From Mycobacteroides sp. CBMA 271 (GTDB lineage: Bacteria > Actinomycetota > Actinomycetes > Mycobacteriales > Mycobacteriaceae), in assembly GCF_009729205.1 (NCBI RefSeq), contig NZ_VTHB01000005.1, positions 186,001 through 250,000 of the forward strand: 64,000 bases of DNA. Direction: 5' to 3'. Numbering within the stretch: the stretch's first letter is position 1; each line of letters opens with the position of its first letter. Positions 17,885 to 35,263 of this stretch are shown here, piece by piece. The position numbers were made by a program, and so were the translations under genes. The notes under the pieces are model-generated. The model did no database searches. It worked only from the letters and a program-made list of their open reading frames with translations, and had not been told where the DNA came from.

Positions 17885-18655
17885 ATGCGGAGAGTCTGGG
17901 CCGCGCTAGTCCGGCTGCGAGTGACGATCGGTTATGCGGCGGCCCTGGTCGCGGTGGCCACCCTTTTGGTCGGCGAAAGTCCGCGGATGCAAGACCGGGT
18001 CGTCGCCCATGCAAGCACCAATCTGCACAATCTCCATCAGGGCCGTCTCGGCACTCTCATCGGCAGCGCGTTCGTCACCGACGCCGGACCGATCTACCTG
18101 TGGCTACCCGGCCTGGTCTGCATTCTCGCCCTCGCCGAACTGCAATGGCGCAGTGGGCGCTTGGCACTCACCTTTGCACTTGGCCACATTGGCGCCACCC
18201 TTATCGTCGGGGTCGGGCTTGCGCTGGCCATCTGGTTGCAGTGGGCCCCGGTCTCCATCGCGCGGGCAAGCGATGTGGGGATGAGCTACGGGACGGCCGC
18301 CGTCGTCGGTGCGCTCACGGCTTCGATCCCGCCGCGCTGGCGTGGCTCATGGGTGGCGGGCTGGATCACCGTCGGCGTCGTATCCATCATCTGCAATCAG
18401 ACCTTTACCGAGGTCGGCCACCTAACGGCGCTGTTGCTGGGGATGCTTGCCGCGCGCATGGTGCCGTCGCACACGCCCCACTGGTCGACTCTTCGACTGT
18501 CGCTCTTGATTTTTGGAGGCCTGTTCGCGGTCATGTTATTCGCCGAGGAGGGCCAGACGCTTGCGGTCGCATTACCTGCCGCCGGTGCCGTGGTGTTGAT
18601 CACGCACTGGGTCAGCGTGCGGAGGCAGCCTCGTGGTCAAGCAGCCAACGCTTGA
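17885..18655 (+). CDS. Rhomboid-like polytopic membrane protein (Rv1648-like)
   Basis: 256 residues with about six to seven membrane spans. A GxSxG-type segment (VGMSYGTAAVVG, ~residue 138) and a GHLTALLLGM segment (~residue 178) sit where rhomboid proteases have their catalytic Ser and His. GHIGATLIVG lies in an earlier span. Actinobacteria have a rhomboid-like family of this size; whether it cleaves peptide bonds is unproven, because the motif is GMSYG and not the classical GxSG. It is 18 bases behind the cyclase gene and probably co-transcribed. Its last 44 bases overlap the end of the opposite-strand ogt gene. Confidence 0.75.
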   Translation: MRRVWAALVRLRVTIGYAAALVAVATLLVGESPRMQDRVVAHASTNLHNLHQGRLGTLIGSAFVTDAGPIYLWLPGLVCILALAELQWRSGRLALTFALGHIGATLIVGVGLALAIWLQWAPVSIARASDVGMSYGTAAVVGALTASIPPRWRGSWVAGWITVGVVSIICNQTFTEVGHLTALLLGMLAARMVPSHTPHWSTLRLSLLIFGGLFAVMLFAEEGQTLAVALPAAGAVVLITHWVSVRRQPRGQAANA

Positions 18656-19115
18656 TAGGTAAGCCATATCGAAAGCCGCCTAGCGCTCCACCGACGCGGA
18701 AGACCCGGTGGCAGGGTACGAACAGTGCCGCCGCGTTGCGTGCGCAGGCGCTGGCGGCGCCGCGGATGGCCGCGGGTCTACCGGCGCGTACGGCGAACTC
18801 GCTGTAGGTGATCGGGGCTTCCGGACCAACCATGCGCAGCACGTCCCAGGCGTGGATGAGGAAGTCTCCGGAATGCTGGGTAACGGGTATCGGGTCGATG
18901 GCCGTCAGATCGCCCGCGTGGTAGTCCGCGACGGCCTTCGTGACCTTTCCGAGGTCACGCTTGTGGCTCAGTAGCTGCGGTCGCAGCGTCGGGTGTATCA
19001 GTGCACGAAGCAGTTCGGGGGAGTCGGTCCAGCCCGAGGCAAGAACCGTTCCTGAACCATCGATGATCGCGGTGAATGGTCCTACCGGTGTTGTGACGGT
19101 CGAGTAGTCGCTCAT
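18612..19115 (-). CDS. ogt: Methylated-DNA–protein-cysteine methyltransferase
   Basis: 167 residues. Ogt repairs O6-methylguanine by moving the alkyl group to its own Cys in a single-use reaction. The active site PCHRV is present with Cys135, preceded by the DNA-binding helix-turn-helix (~100-130, with the Arg finger in AIRGAASACARNA) and followed by GGALGGFRYG. The ATG at 19115 overlaps the alkA stop by ATGA; the longer frame adds an unlikely 29 residues. Overlap with alkA implies translational coupling and joint induction by methylation damage. In M. tuberculosis I recall the same alkA-ogt pair (Rv1317c-Rv1316c) elsewhere on the chromosome, so the location is different here. Confidence 0.94.
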   Translation of the reverse strand: MSDYSTVTTPVGPFTAIIDGSGTVLASGWTDSPELLRALIHPTLRPQLLSHKRDLGKVTKAVADYHAGDLTAIDPIPVTQHSGDFLIHAWDVLRMVGPEAPITYSEFAVRAGRPAAIRGAASACARNAAALFVPCHRVFRVGGALGGFRYGLPIKRWLLDHEAASAR

Positions 19116-20593
19116 GAGTTTCCTTTCGGTTTGCGGGTGCGTGGACGCGATTGGGCGGCAATTCCTTTGCGCCATAGGTGCATAGACACATAAGACCGCC
19201 ACGGCGACCAGCCGCGGGCAGCCGTGATGTCGATTCCTTCAGCCTCCGCACCCTTGCGCAGCACCAGATCGTGCTCGAGGAGAACGTCCGGATCCGCAAG
19301 TTGGCGCATCACCACGTAATCCGCGGTCCACGGACCGATTCCCTTGATGTCCAACAGTTGCCGGCGCAATTCGGTGGCGGTCATCCCGTGATGCAGCTCC
19401 AGCTTGCCGGTGGCCAGCCGTTCTGCAGCACCCACCACTGCCTCGATTCGTGCGCCCGGGCCTGCCAGCACCGTTGCACCGAGCTCCGCGACGGCTTCCG
19501 GAAGGGGGAAGAGGTGAGTCACCCGCCCCGTCGTGTCGGTCACCTGATCACCCAGCGCGGCGACCAGTGCCGCGGTCGCGGTGTTGGCCGCCGCAACGGA
19601 AATCTGCTGACCGATCATGGTGCGTAACAACAGCTCCGCTCCATCGACGCTGCCGGGTACTCGACAACCGGGCGCCTCATCCACCAGGCGGGCCAGGGCC
19701 GGATGAATGCGCAACGCCTCGTCGACGGCTGCGGGATCGGCGTCGAGGTCCAGGAGGTGACGCAGGCGCGCCACCGTCGGGGCTAAGTCCCGCATGTCGG
19801 TCAGCTGTAGGTCCGCGCGAACCTGATCCTCGGCGACCGTCAAGGTCACAATGACGGCACCGTGCGGCATCCTCAGGGCTCGGGTGTACCGCCCGTCGGA
19901 GAATTCCTCGACCCCCCGCGCACAGTGATGCTCCAACAGCCACGTTGACCAGGAGACGTTATGGGGTTGCCGCAGTGGCAGTTTTAGGCTCACCGCGCCG
20001 GGGACCGGCGCCGAGGCTGCGCTACCGCTGCGGGGGAGTTCCGTGCGCAGCTTCGATGGGGTCGTCGCGAATACCGCGGCAATCGTTTCGTTGAATTGAC
20101 GAATGCTGGAAAACCCTGCGGCGAAGGCGATATCCGACATCGACAAGTCGGTCCGCTGAATCAGTAACCGTGCGGTAGTGGCCCGGTTAGCCCGCGCCAG
20201 GGCCAGCGGTCCTGCGCCAAGCTCCGCGAGCAAGACCCGGTTGAGTTGGCGGCTCGAGTACCCGAGGGCACGTGACAGCCCGTCAACGCCATCGCGCTCG
20301 ACCATGCCGTCACCGATGAGGCGCATCGCGCGGACGGCCAAGTCAGACTTGAGATTCCACAACGGCGAGCCCGGTGCGGCGTCGGGCAGGCACCGGCGGC
20401 ACGCGCGGTAGCCGGCGGCTTGCGCCGAGGCCGCGGTGGGATGAAAGGAGACGTTCTGGGGTTTCGGCGTGATGGCGGGACACGACGGCCGACAATAGAT
20501 TCCGGTGGTGCGCACCGCCGTGTAGAACTGCCCGTCAAATCGCGTATCGCGGGACTGGACGGCCCGGTAGCAGGCCTCCGCGTCAAGTTCCAT
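19112..20593 (-). CDS. alkA: Ada regulator–AlkA 3-methyladenine glycosylase fusion
   Basis: 493 residues. Residues 1-75 form the Ada zinc domain with Cys34, Cys38, Cys65 and Cys68; the first is the methyl-phosphotriester acceptor that in Ada switches on DNA binding. An AraC-type HTH follows (~90-190, SMSDIAFAAGFSSIRQFN). AlkA N-terminal and HhH-GPD glycosylase domains complete it (~210-490), with the hairpin LLDIKGIGPWTADYVVMR and the catalytic Asp after it (DPDVLLEHD). The protein thus senses methylation damage, probably activates its own operon, and excises alkylated bases. ogt overlaps its stop. A 56-base gap separates it from the upstream membrane-protein gene. Confidence 0.94.
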   Translation of the reverse strand: MELDAEACYRAVQSRDTRFDGQFYTAVRTTGIYCRPSCPAITPKPQNVSFHPTAASAQAAGYRACRRCLPDAAPGSPLWNLKSDLAVRAMRLIGDGMVERDGVDGLSRALGYSSRQLNRVLLAELGAGPLALARANRATTARLLIQRTDLSMSDIAFAAGFSSIRQFNETIAAVFATTPSKLRTELPRSGSAASAPVPGAVSLKLPLRQPHNVSWSTWLLEHHCARGVEEFSDGRYTRALRMPHGAVIVTLTVAEDQVRADLQLTDMRDLAPTVARLRHLLDLDADPAAVDEALRIHPALARLVDEAPGCRVPGSVDGAELLLRTMIGQQISVAAANTATAALVAALGDQVTDTTGRVTHLFPLPEAVAELGATVLAGPGARIEAVVGAAERLATGKLELHHGMTATELRRQLLDIKGIGPWTADYVVMRQLADPDVLLEHDLVLRKGAEAEGIDITAARGWSPWRSYVSMHLWRKGIAAQSRPRTRKPKGNS

Positions 20594-20648
20594 GCCATGA
20601 GCATGCCCGCGTACAGAGAGCAGCGCTAGCGGAAATCGGACATTACCG

Positions 20649-21068
20649 TCAAGGACGGTTTATCTCCCAAATCAGCGCATAGCGGCGCCAGGCCAGCAGC
20701 GTTACCGCCATCGACGCCCCCGTTCCCGCAGTCGCGCCGACGATCGAACGGCGCCAGGCCGCGACAAGCGCCAACAGCAGTGCGGCGCTCCCGACGAGGC
20801 TCAGGATGGTCAGTGCGGTATCCGATGTGGGTTTGGTCATCCAGATCTCCTCACCACGTATCGCACGGGTGGCGAAGGCACTGTCGTCGCTGGGCGGCGG
20901 AGTCAGGACGGGGTTGACCACGAGCCAGAGGGCTATGGGGAACACCCAACGCCATCGCCGCGTCCACACCGGCACCAGCAATAGCGGGGTCGTTACCCAG
21001 CGTGACCATGCACTCACCGGGTGACAATGTCTTTCGAAGATCCAGCGGCGTACGGGGGCGCCCTCCAT
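20649..21068 (-). CDS. Small membrane protein, DUF6653-like
   Basis: 139 residues with about four hydrophobic spans (TTPLLLVPVW, RWVFPIALWLVVNPVL, LTILSLVGSAALLLALVAAW, TGASMAVTLLAWRRYALIW). The N-terminal pattern FERHCHPVSAWSRW followed by NPVLTPPP resembles the DUF6653 family of small membrane proteins; this assignment is from memory. Function unknown. It lies just upstream of alkA on the same strand and is divergent from pheS. Confidence 0.65.
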   Translation of the reverse strand: MEGAPVRRWIFERHCHPVSAWSRWVTTPLLLVPVWTRRWRWVFPIALWLVVNPVLTPPPSDDSAFATRAIRGEEIWMTKPTSDTALTILSLVGSAALLLALVAAWRRSIVGATAGTGASMAVTLLAWRRYALIWEINRP

Positions 21069-21133
21069 ATCGTCGACACTAGGCCGATGCGGTGGGTACG
21101 ACCGAACGGTGGTTAACCCGCCTTACCCTATGA

Positions 21134-22173
<1,040 letters not shown>

Positions 22174-22174
<1 letters not shown>

Positions 22175-24678
22175 TGCGCATTCCCTACAGCTGGCTGATC
22201 GAGGTCCTGCGCGTCGGCGCCCCGGATTTTTCCGCCACGCCGACCGACATTGAGGAAGCCCTGATCCGCCTCGGCCACGAGGTTGAAGAGGTCGTGGTTC
22301 CCGGCCCGGTCACCGGACCACTGGTGGTGGGACGGGTCGCCGAGATCACCGAACTCACCGAATTCAAGAAGCCGATCCGCTTCTGCCTGGTGGACGTCGG
22401 GGAGGATGAGCCGCGGGAAATCGTCTGTGGTGCGAGCAATTTCGCGATCGATGACCTGGTGGTGGTCGCCCTCCCGGGTGCGACACTGCCCGGCGACTTC
22501 GCCATCGCAACCCGCAAGACCTATGGGCACACCTCCGACGGCATGATCTGCTCGACCGCCGAACTGGGCCTGGGCCCGGAATCGTCAGGATCTTCAGGGA
22601 TTCTGGTGCTGCCCGCGGGCACCGCCGAGCCGGGCGCCGACGCCGCCGAAGTGGTCGGGCTGGACGACGCTGTCTTCGACCTGTCCATCACTCCCGACCG
22701 TGGGTACTGCCTGTCGGTGCGTGGGCTGGCCCGCGACCTTGCGTGCGCGTACGACCTTGAATTCGTCGATCCCGCAGTGGTACCACCACTCCCGGCGGAC
22801 GGGCCGTCGCTGCCCGTGCGTGTTGATGCCGGGACCGGTGTCAAACGTTTCGGGCTCCGCCCCGTGATCGGCATTGACCCGGCGGCGGTCTCGCCCTGGT
22901 GGCTGCAGCGCCGGCTGATGCTGTGCGGTATCCGTACCATCTCACCCGCGGTAGACGCCACCAACTACGTGATGCTCGAAATCGGTCACCCCATGCACGC
23001 CCACGACAAATCGCGCATCACCGGCGACTTCCGGGTCCGGTTCGCGACACCGGGTGAAACGGTTGTCACGCTTGACGATGTGGAACGCACGCTGGAACCC
23101 GGCGACGTGCTGATCGTCGACGACGCGGCCGTCACCGCGATCGGCGGGGTGATGGGTGCCGGAAGCACCGAGATGCGCGCTGATTCCACCGATGTGCTGC
23201 TGGAGGCGGCGATATGGGACACGGCCGCGGTGCTGCGCACCCAACGTCGACTGCACCTACACAGCGAGGCCGGACGTCGCTACGAACGCTCCGTCGACCC
23301 GGCGATATCCATTGCCGCCCTTGATCGTTGCGCAGCGCTGCTGCGCGATATCGCGGGCGGGAGCACGCCACCGGAGTTGACGGACTGGACCTCAGATGCC
23401 ATCGAGGCCACTAAGCGCCGCGTCATCTCAATTCCAGCCGACCTGCCCGCACGCGTCGCTGGAATCGACTACGCCGACGGGGTGGCGGAGCATCGCCTGC
23501 GTCAGATTGGCGCCGTGGTCAGCCGGGACAAGACAGCCGAGGGCGACACCCTGCATGTGACACCCCCGAGCTGGCGTCCGGACATCGTGGAGGGTGCCGA
23601 CCTGGTCGAAGAGGTGCTTCGGCTGGAAGGCCTGGAGGACATCCCGTCGATCTTGCCGGCGGCACCCCAGGGCGGTGGTCTCAATCCCGCACAACGCCGT
23701 CGCCGGGCGGTGGGAAAGTCGCTGGCGCTCGGCGGGTACACGGAGATACTCCCGATGCCGTTCCTGCCTGCCGGCGTCTTCGACGCATGGGGTCTGGCCG
23801 ACGCAGATCCGCGGCGCCGCACCACGGCGGTGCTGAACCCGCTGGAGTCCGATCGCCCGGAGCTGGCCAGCACCCTGCTGCCCGGACTGCTCGAAGCATT
23901 GTCACGCAACATCTCCCGCGGCGCTCCGGACCTCGCGTTGTTCACCATCGGTCAGGTCGTGCGGCCTACGGCGGCAACCCGGGCCATCCCGCTGCTCGAT
24001 ATGAGCGATCGCCCGTCCGAGACCGAGCTGGCCGCACTTTTCGAATCCCTGCCTGCACAGCCGGTTCACGTGGCGCTCGTGCTGGCCGGGGCCCGCGAGC
24101 CGAGCGGACCGTGGGGGCGTGGACGTCCCGTCGACGTCACCGACGTGCTGGAGGCGGCCCGCATCATCGGGCGAGCCGCCTATGTCGACGTATCGCTGCG
24201 CGCCGCTGAGGAATTGCCGTGGCATCCCGGGCGCTGCGCGGAGATCGTGGTCGATGGACACATCGTCGGGCACGCCGGTGAGCTACATCCCGCGGTGATC
24301 GAGCGCCTCGATCTACCCAAGCGCACCTGCGCCTTGGAGCTGAGCCTCGATGCGCTGCCGTTCGCCAATCCGCTTCCTGCTCCAAGGATTTCGCCTTTTC
24401 CGGCGGTACTTCAGGACGTGTCACTGGTGGTGACCGAGACGGTGCCGGCCGATGCCGTCACTGGTGCGTTGCGGGACGGCGCGGGGGAGCTGCTCGAAGA
24501 CGTGCGGCTCGTCGAGGTGTACACCGGACCGCAGGCGGGCGAGGGCAACAAGTCGCTGAACTTCCGGCTGCGTTTCCGCGCCGCCGACCGGACCCTCACA
24601 GAAGACGAAGCCACCGCCGCACGGGTGGCGGCGGTGGCTTCTGCGGCCGGACGCGTCGGGGCTACCCAACGCGCCTAG
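22174..24678 (+). CDS. pheT: Phenylalanyl-tRNA synthetase beta subunit
   Basis: 834 residues. The beta subunit binds tRNA-Phe and edits misacylated Tyr-tRNA. Domains in order: an EMAP/OB-type tRNA-binding domain (~40-155), the B3/B4 editing domain (~200-400), B5 (~410-480, ending in [19 protein letters not shown]), the catalytic-like core (~490-700), and the C-terminal ferredoxin-fold anticodon-binding domain (~740-834, [12 protein letters not shown]). The ATG shares bases with the pheS stop. Length is normal for mycobacteria. The convergent 22-codon ORF downstream leaves only 5 bases between the two stops. Confidence 0.97.
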
Positions 24679-24683
24679 CGGGT

Positions 24684-24752
24684 CTACTTGCCTCGCTGGT
24701 CAGCCTGCTCGCGGTGCTGCTCCTGGCGCTGACGATCGGCACGATCCGACAT
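24684..24752 (-). CDS. Candidate 22-residue charged peptide
   Basis: ATG at 24752 with a full AAGGGAG ribosome site (24759-24765) six bases ahead, reading MSDRADRQRQEQHREQADQR and two more residues (Gly, Lys) to TAG. The peptide is almost wholly Arg, Gln, Glu, Asp and His, without any hydrophobic stretch. Upstream minus-strand DNA is AT-richer and could hold a promoter. The good ribosome site and the clean stop just before pheT argue for translation; the short length keeps this tentative. A longer frame (67 codons) lacks coding character upstream of this ATG. Confidence 0.42.
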   Translation of the reverse strand: MSDRADRQRQEQHREQADQRGK

Positions 24753-27248
<2,496 letters not shown>

Positions 27249-27258
27249 AGGCGTCCGC

Positions 27259-28124
27259 ATGAAGGCCCCAAAGAAGGCACGAGTGCTCGCCGAGGCGCTG
27301 CCATGGCTCAAGGCGCTGCACGGCACCGTCGTCGTCATCAAATACGGCGGCAACGCCATGACCGACGACACGCTTAAGAGTGCGTTCGCCGAGGATATGG
27401 TGTTCCTGCGTAACTGCGGCATTCACCCCGTCGTTGTGCACGGCGGCGGCCCGCAGATCACCTCGATGCTCAAGAAGCTGGGCGTATCCGGTGAATTCAA
27501 GGGCGGATTCCGGGTCACCACACCGGAAGTCCTCGATATCGCGCGGATGGTGTTGTTCGGCCAGGTCGGCCGCGAGCTGGTGGGTTTAATCAACAGTCAC
27601 GGTCCGTACGCCGTCGGCATCACCGGCGAGGACGCCCAACTGTTCACCGCCGTCCGGCGCACGGCGACCGTTGACGGAGTCGAGACCGATATCGGCCTAG
27701 TGGGCGATGTCGACGAGGTGAACCCCGCGGCGATTCTCGACCTGATCGACGCGGGACGGATTCCCGTGGTGTCCACCCTTGCCCCCGATGCCGATGGTGT
27801 GGTGCACAACCTCAACGCCGATACCGCGGCCGGGGCCCTCGCTGAAGCCCTTGGCGCCGAACGTCTCCTGATGCTTACCGACATCGAGGGCCTATACACG
27901 GACTGGCCAGACCGGGAGTCGTTAGTCACCGAGATCGGAGCCGATGACCTGCGCGTGCTGTTGCCTAGCTTGGAGTCCGGGATGATCCCGAAGATCGAGG
28001 CGTGTCTGCGCGCGGTCGACGGCGGGGTTCCCAGCTCCCACATCATCGACGGGCGCGTCGAACACTGCGTGCTCGTGGAGCTCTTCACCGACGAGGGCGT
28101 CGGGACGATCGTCAGGAGGCAGTC

Positions 28125-28128
<4 letters not shown>
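27259..28128 (+). CDS. argB: Acetylglutamate kinase
   Basis: 289 residues; phosphorylates N-acetylglutamate, usually the arginine-inhibited step. The start is placed at ATG 27259 ([18 protein letters not shown]). The open frame continues upstream but overlaps argJ. Motifs: [10 protein letters not shown] (~25-35, catalytic Lys), VVHGGGPQI (~60), [10 protein letters not shown] (~150), and a C-terminal EGVGTIV. The N-terminal helix ahead of the kinase core is the form associated with arginine feedback inhibition in hexameric enzymes. argD overlaps by ATGA. Confidence 0.96.
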
Positions 28129-30735
<2,607 letters not shown>

Positions 30736-30743
30736 GAGATTGA

Positions 30744-33358
<2,615 letters not shown>

Positions 33359-33369
33359 CATCCGTAGCC

Positions 33370-34095
33370 ATGGACGGGGGACAGACACCGGACGACCCGA
33401 ATGCGGCATGGCGTCGCCCCGGCGGCGACGAGGGTGTGCACGTGCCCGCACCGGCTGCTGCGCCAGCTTCAGAGGCGCCGCCAGCTCCTGCGCGGGAAAG
33501 CTTCGCGGCGGGGCAGCGTGCCGACATCAGGAAGTGGTTGGCCGGTCTGCAGATTCAGCAGCTGTGGCATGTTTTCGCGGTCATTGCGGTCGTCACGACG
33601 GCAGGGTTGGGGGGCATGGACACTGTCGCCGCCGCACCGGCGGGCTTTTCACTGAACCAAGCGCACAGCACCGGGGAGCTGACCATTGTTGTCATGCGCG
33701 CCAGACTCGTTCCGTCAATCGGCAAGGTCTTCAAACCACTTGAGGGCCGCCTGTATCTCGCGCTCGTCGCAAATGTGACGAATGACGGAACCGTTCCCGA
33801 GGGTTTTGGGCCGTTCGGCCGGACCGTGATCCCCGTTCAGATCCCCTACCAGACGGCATACCCCGCCCCGGTGATTCGGCAGTCGGACGGGAGCTCCGCA
33901 AGACTGCAGCCGGGAATGACCGAGGAACTGATATTCGTCTGGTCGGTGCCGAGCAACGCTCTCGCAGTGGGGGATACGGCAACTTTCCGGGTACCGGACC
34001 GGAAATTCGGCGACACCGCAACGGGTTTCGGTCGAATGTGGGTCGACGCCGACTCGTATGCCGATATCACCGTCCCGATTGAGGGGCCCAAATGA
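33370..34095 (+). CDS. Single-span membrane protein with exported beta domain (module gene 1)
   Basis: 241 residues, family not recognised. A Pro/Ala/Gly-rich cytoplasmic head (1-58) is followed by one hydrophobic segment (HVFAVIAVVTTAGLG, ~67-81). An exported domain of alternating hydrophobic residues (~95-240) resembles DUF4352-type beta-sandwiches (ELTIVVMRARLVPS, LYLALVANVTNDG, EELIFVWSVP). No Cys in the exported part and no catalytic signature. It is 11 bases behind argH, and the next gene overlaps its stop by ATGA. The three consecutive genes share the layout of short tail, one span, beta domain, so they probably work together at the cell surface. Confidence 0.72.
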   Translation: MDGGQTPDDPNAAWRRPGGDEGVHVPAPAAAPASEAPPAPARESFAAGQRADIRKWLAGLQIQQLWHVFAVIAVVTTAGLGGMDTVAAAPAGFSLNQAHSTGELTIVVMRARLVPSIGKVFKPLEGRLYLALVANVTNDGTVPEGFGPFGRTVIPVQIPYQTAYPAPVIRQSDGSSARLQPGMTEELIFVWSVPSNALAVGDTATFRVPDRKFGDTATGFGRMWVDADSYADITVPIEGPK

Positions 34096-34688
34096 CGTTC
34101 AAGAACTCGTGGGTCCGTCTGCTGGTGCGCGGTGCTGCGGTAGTCGTCGTCCTCACTGCAGCCGTGCTGGTGTGGAACCGGCTCCCGTATCCGGTCGATG
34201 TGGAGGCACCGTTTTATGCACACGGCACCGTCGGCCAGAAGGTGGACACCCCAACCATTGAGCTCACTGTGGCTGGCGCGAAGGTCGGCAATCAGCTCAA
34301 GACCAGAAATGCCCTGATCAAATCCACCGGACACTGGATCATGATTGACGGAACAGTCACGGCCCTTCGAGGTCCCGGTTATGCCTCCGCGAACCTGGTA
34401 ATTGGCGACCGCACCTATTTCCCGTCCGAACGCGCGCCGTTCGGGACGTTCCAGAACGCCGCCAGACCCCTCGCCGCAGGCATCACTCAACGGGGCGCAT
34501 GGGTGTTTGAAGTTCCGAATGATGCCCTCGAGTCCGGGCCGGCGGAACTGCGCGTCTGGGTCGGGACTGGATCCGCGATTCCGCGGTTCTTCCCGAGGAT
34601 TCCATCGGTATCCGTCCCCCTCGACGATGGACATGCGCCGCGTGTGCAGACCATCATTCCGCCGAACGCGATCGAGGGCGCGCAATGA
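34092..34688 (+). CDS. Single-span membrane protein with exported beta domain (module gene 2)
   Basis: 198 residues. A short basic N-terminus, one transmembrane or signal-anchor helix (residues ~9-27, LLVRGAAVVVVLTAAVLVW), then an exported domain. It shows the beta-sandwich rhythm of gene 1 (TIELTVAGAKVGNQ, HWIMIDGTVTALRG, AWVFEVPNDAL, AELRVWVGTG). It appears to be a distant paralogue of gene 1: both have a strand ending in a 'WSVP/FEVP' plus 'NAL/DAL' motif. No lipobox and no Cys. ATGA overlaps at both ends imply fixed stoichiometry. Function unknown. Confidence 0.7.
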   Translation: MTFKNSWVRLLVRGAAVVVVLTAAVLVWNRLPYPVDVEAPFYAHGTVGQKVDTPTIELTVAGAKVGNQLKTRNALIKSTGHWIMIDGTVTALRGPGYASANLVIGDRTYFPSERAPFGTFQNAARPLAAGITQRGAWVFEVPNDALESGPAELRVWVGTGSAIPRFFPRIPSVSVPLDDGHAPRVQTIIPPNAIEGAQ

Positions 34689-35263
34689 CCACCGATACCG
34701 CCCCTGATGGCAATCACGAAGCGCGACACCGTGCGTCAACGCCGGGCCCTTTCTCACGTCTGTGGGTGCGTAACACGGTGGGCGCGGTGCTGGCAGCGTC
34801 CGCGGTGGCGGCCTCGAGCTGGGTCGACGTCCTCGAGCGCGGGCGGATCCATGAGTACGTCGAGACCAGATACCTCGTACACACTGTCACTCGTGGTCAG
34901 AGCACGCTGATCGACGGGCAGGAGTGGAAGCTTGGCTCGATCCGTGAGCTCGGCAAGGCGCCCACTGCACGTCATCCGGCACCGAAGGGCACCGAGATCA
35001 CCGTCGTGCAGATTGTCCGGACCGGGACTCCCACCAACCCCGATCTATGCACGGCCTACCTCGTGCAAGGCGACCGGCGCTGGAAGGCGGAGACGGCCTA
35101 TGGCGGCGACTACTGGGTGAAGCCACCCGACGACGGCACCTCACAAGACTGCAACAAACCAGGGTCGCTGCAGTTTTCGTTCTTGGTCCCGGTAGACGCG
35201 GATCCCTCGTCGATCGAAATCATGGGGTCCGACAATGCGGTCAGGGTGCGACTGAAGCTGTAA
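34685..35263 (+). CDS. Single-span membrane protein with exported domain (module gene 3)
   Basis: 192 residues. Hydrophilic N-terminal 25 residues, one span (VGAVLAASAVAASSWV, ~32-47), then an exported domain starting YVETRYLVHTVTRG, probably also beta-rich (TEITVVQIVRTG, LQFSFLVPVDADPSSIEIMG). Two Cys (NPDLCTAY and TSQDCNKP) in the exported part could form a disulfide. The 3' end runs 23 bases into the end of the opposite-strand polytopic gene. Function unknown. Confidence 0.7.
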   Translation: MTTDTAPDGNHEARHRASTPGPFSRLWVRNTVGAVLAASAVAASSWVDVLERGRIHEYVETRYLVHTVTRGQSTLIDGQEWKLGSIRELGKAPTARHPAPKGTEITVVQIVRTGTPTNPDLCTAYLVQGDRRWKAETAYGGDYWVKPPDDGTSQDCNKPGSLQFSFLVPVDADPSSIEIMGSDNAVRVRLKL

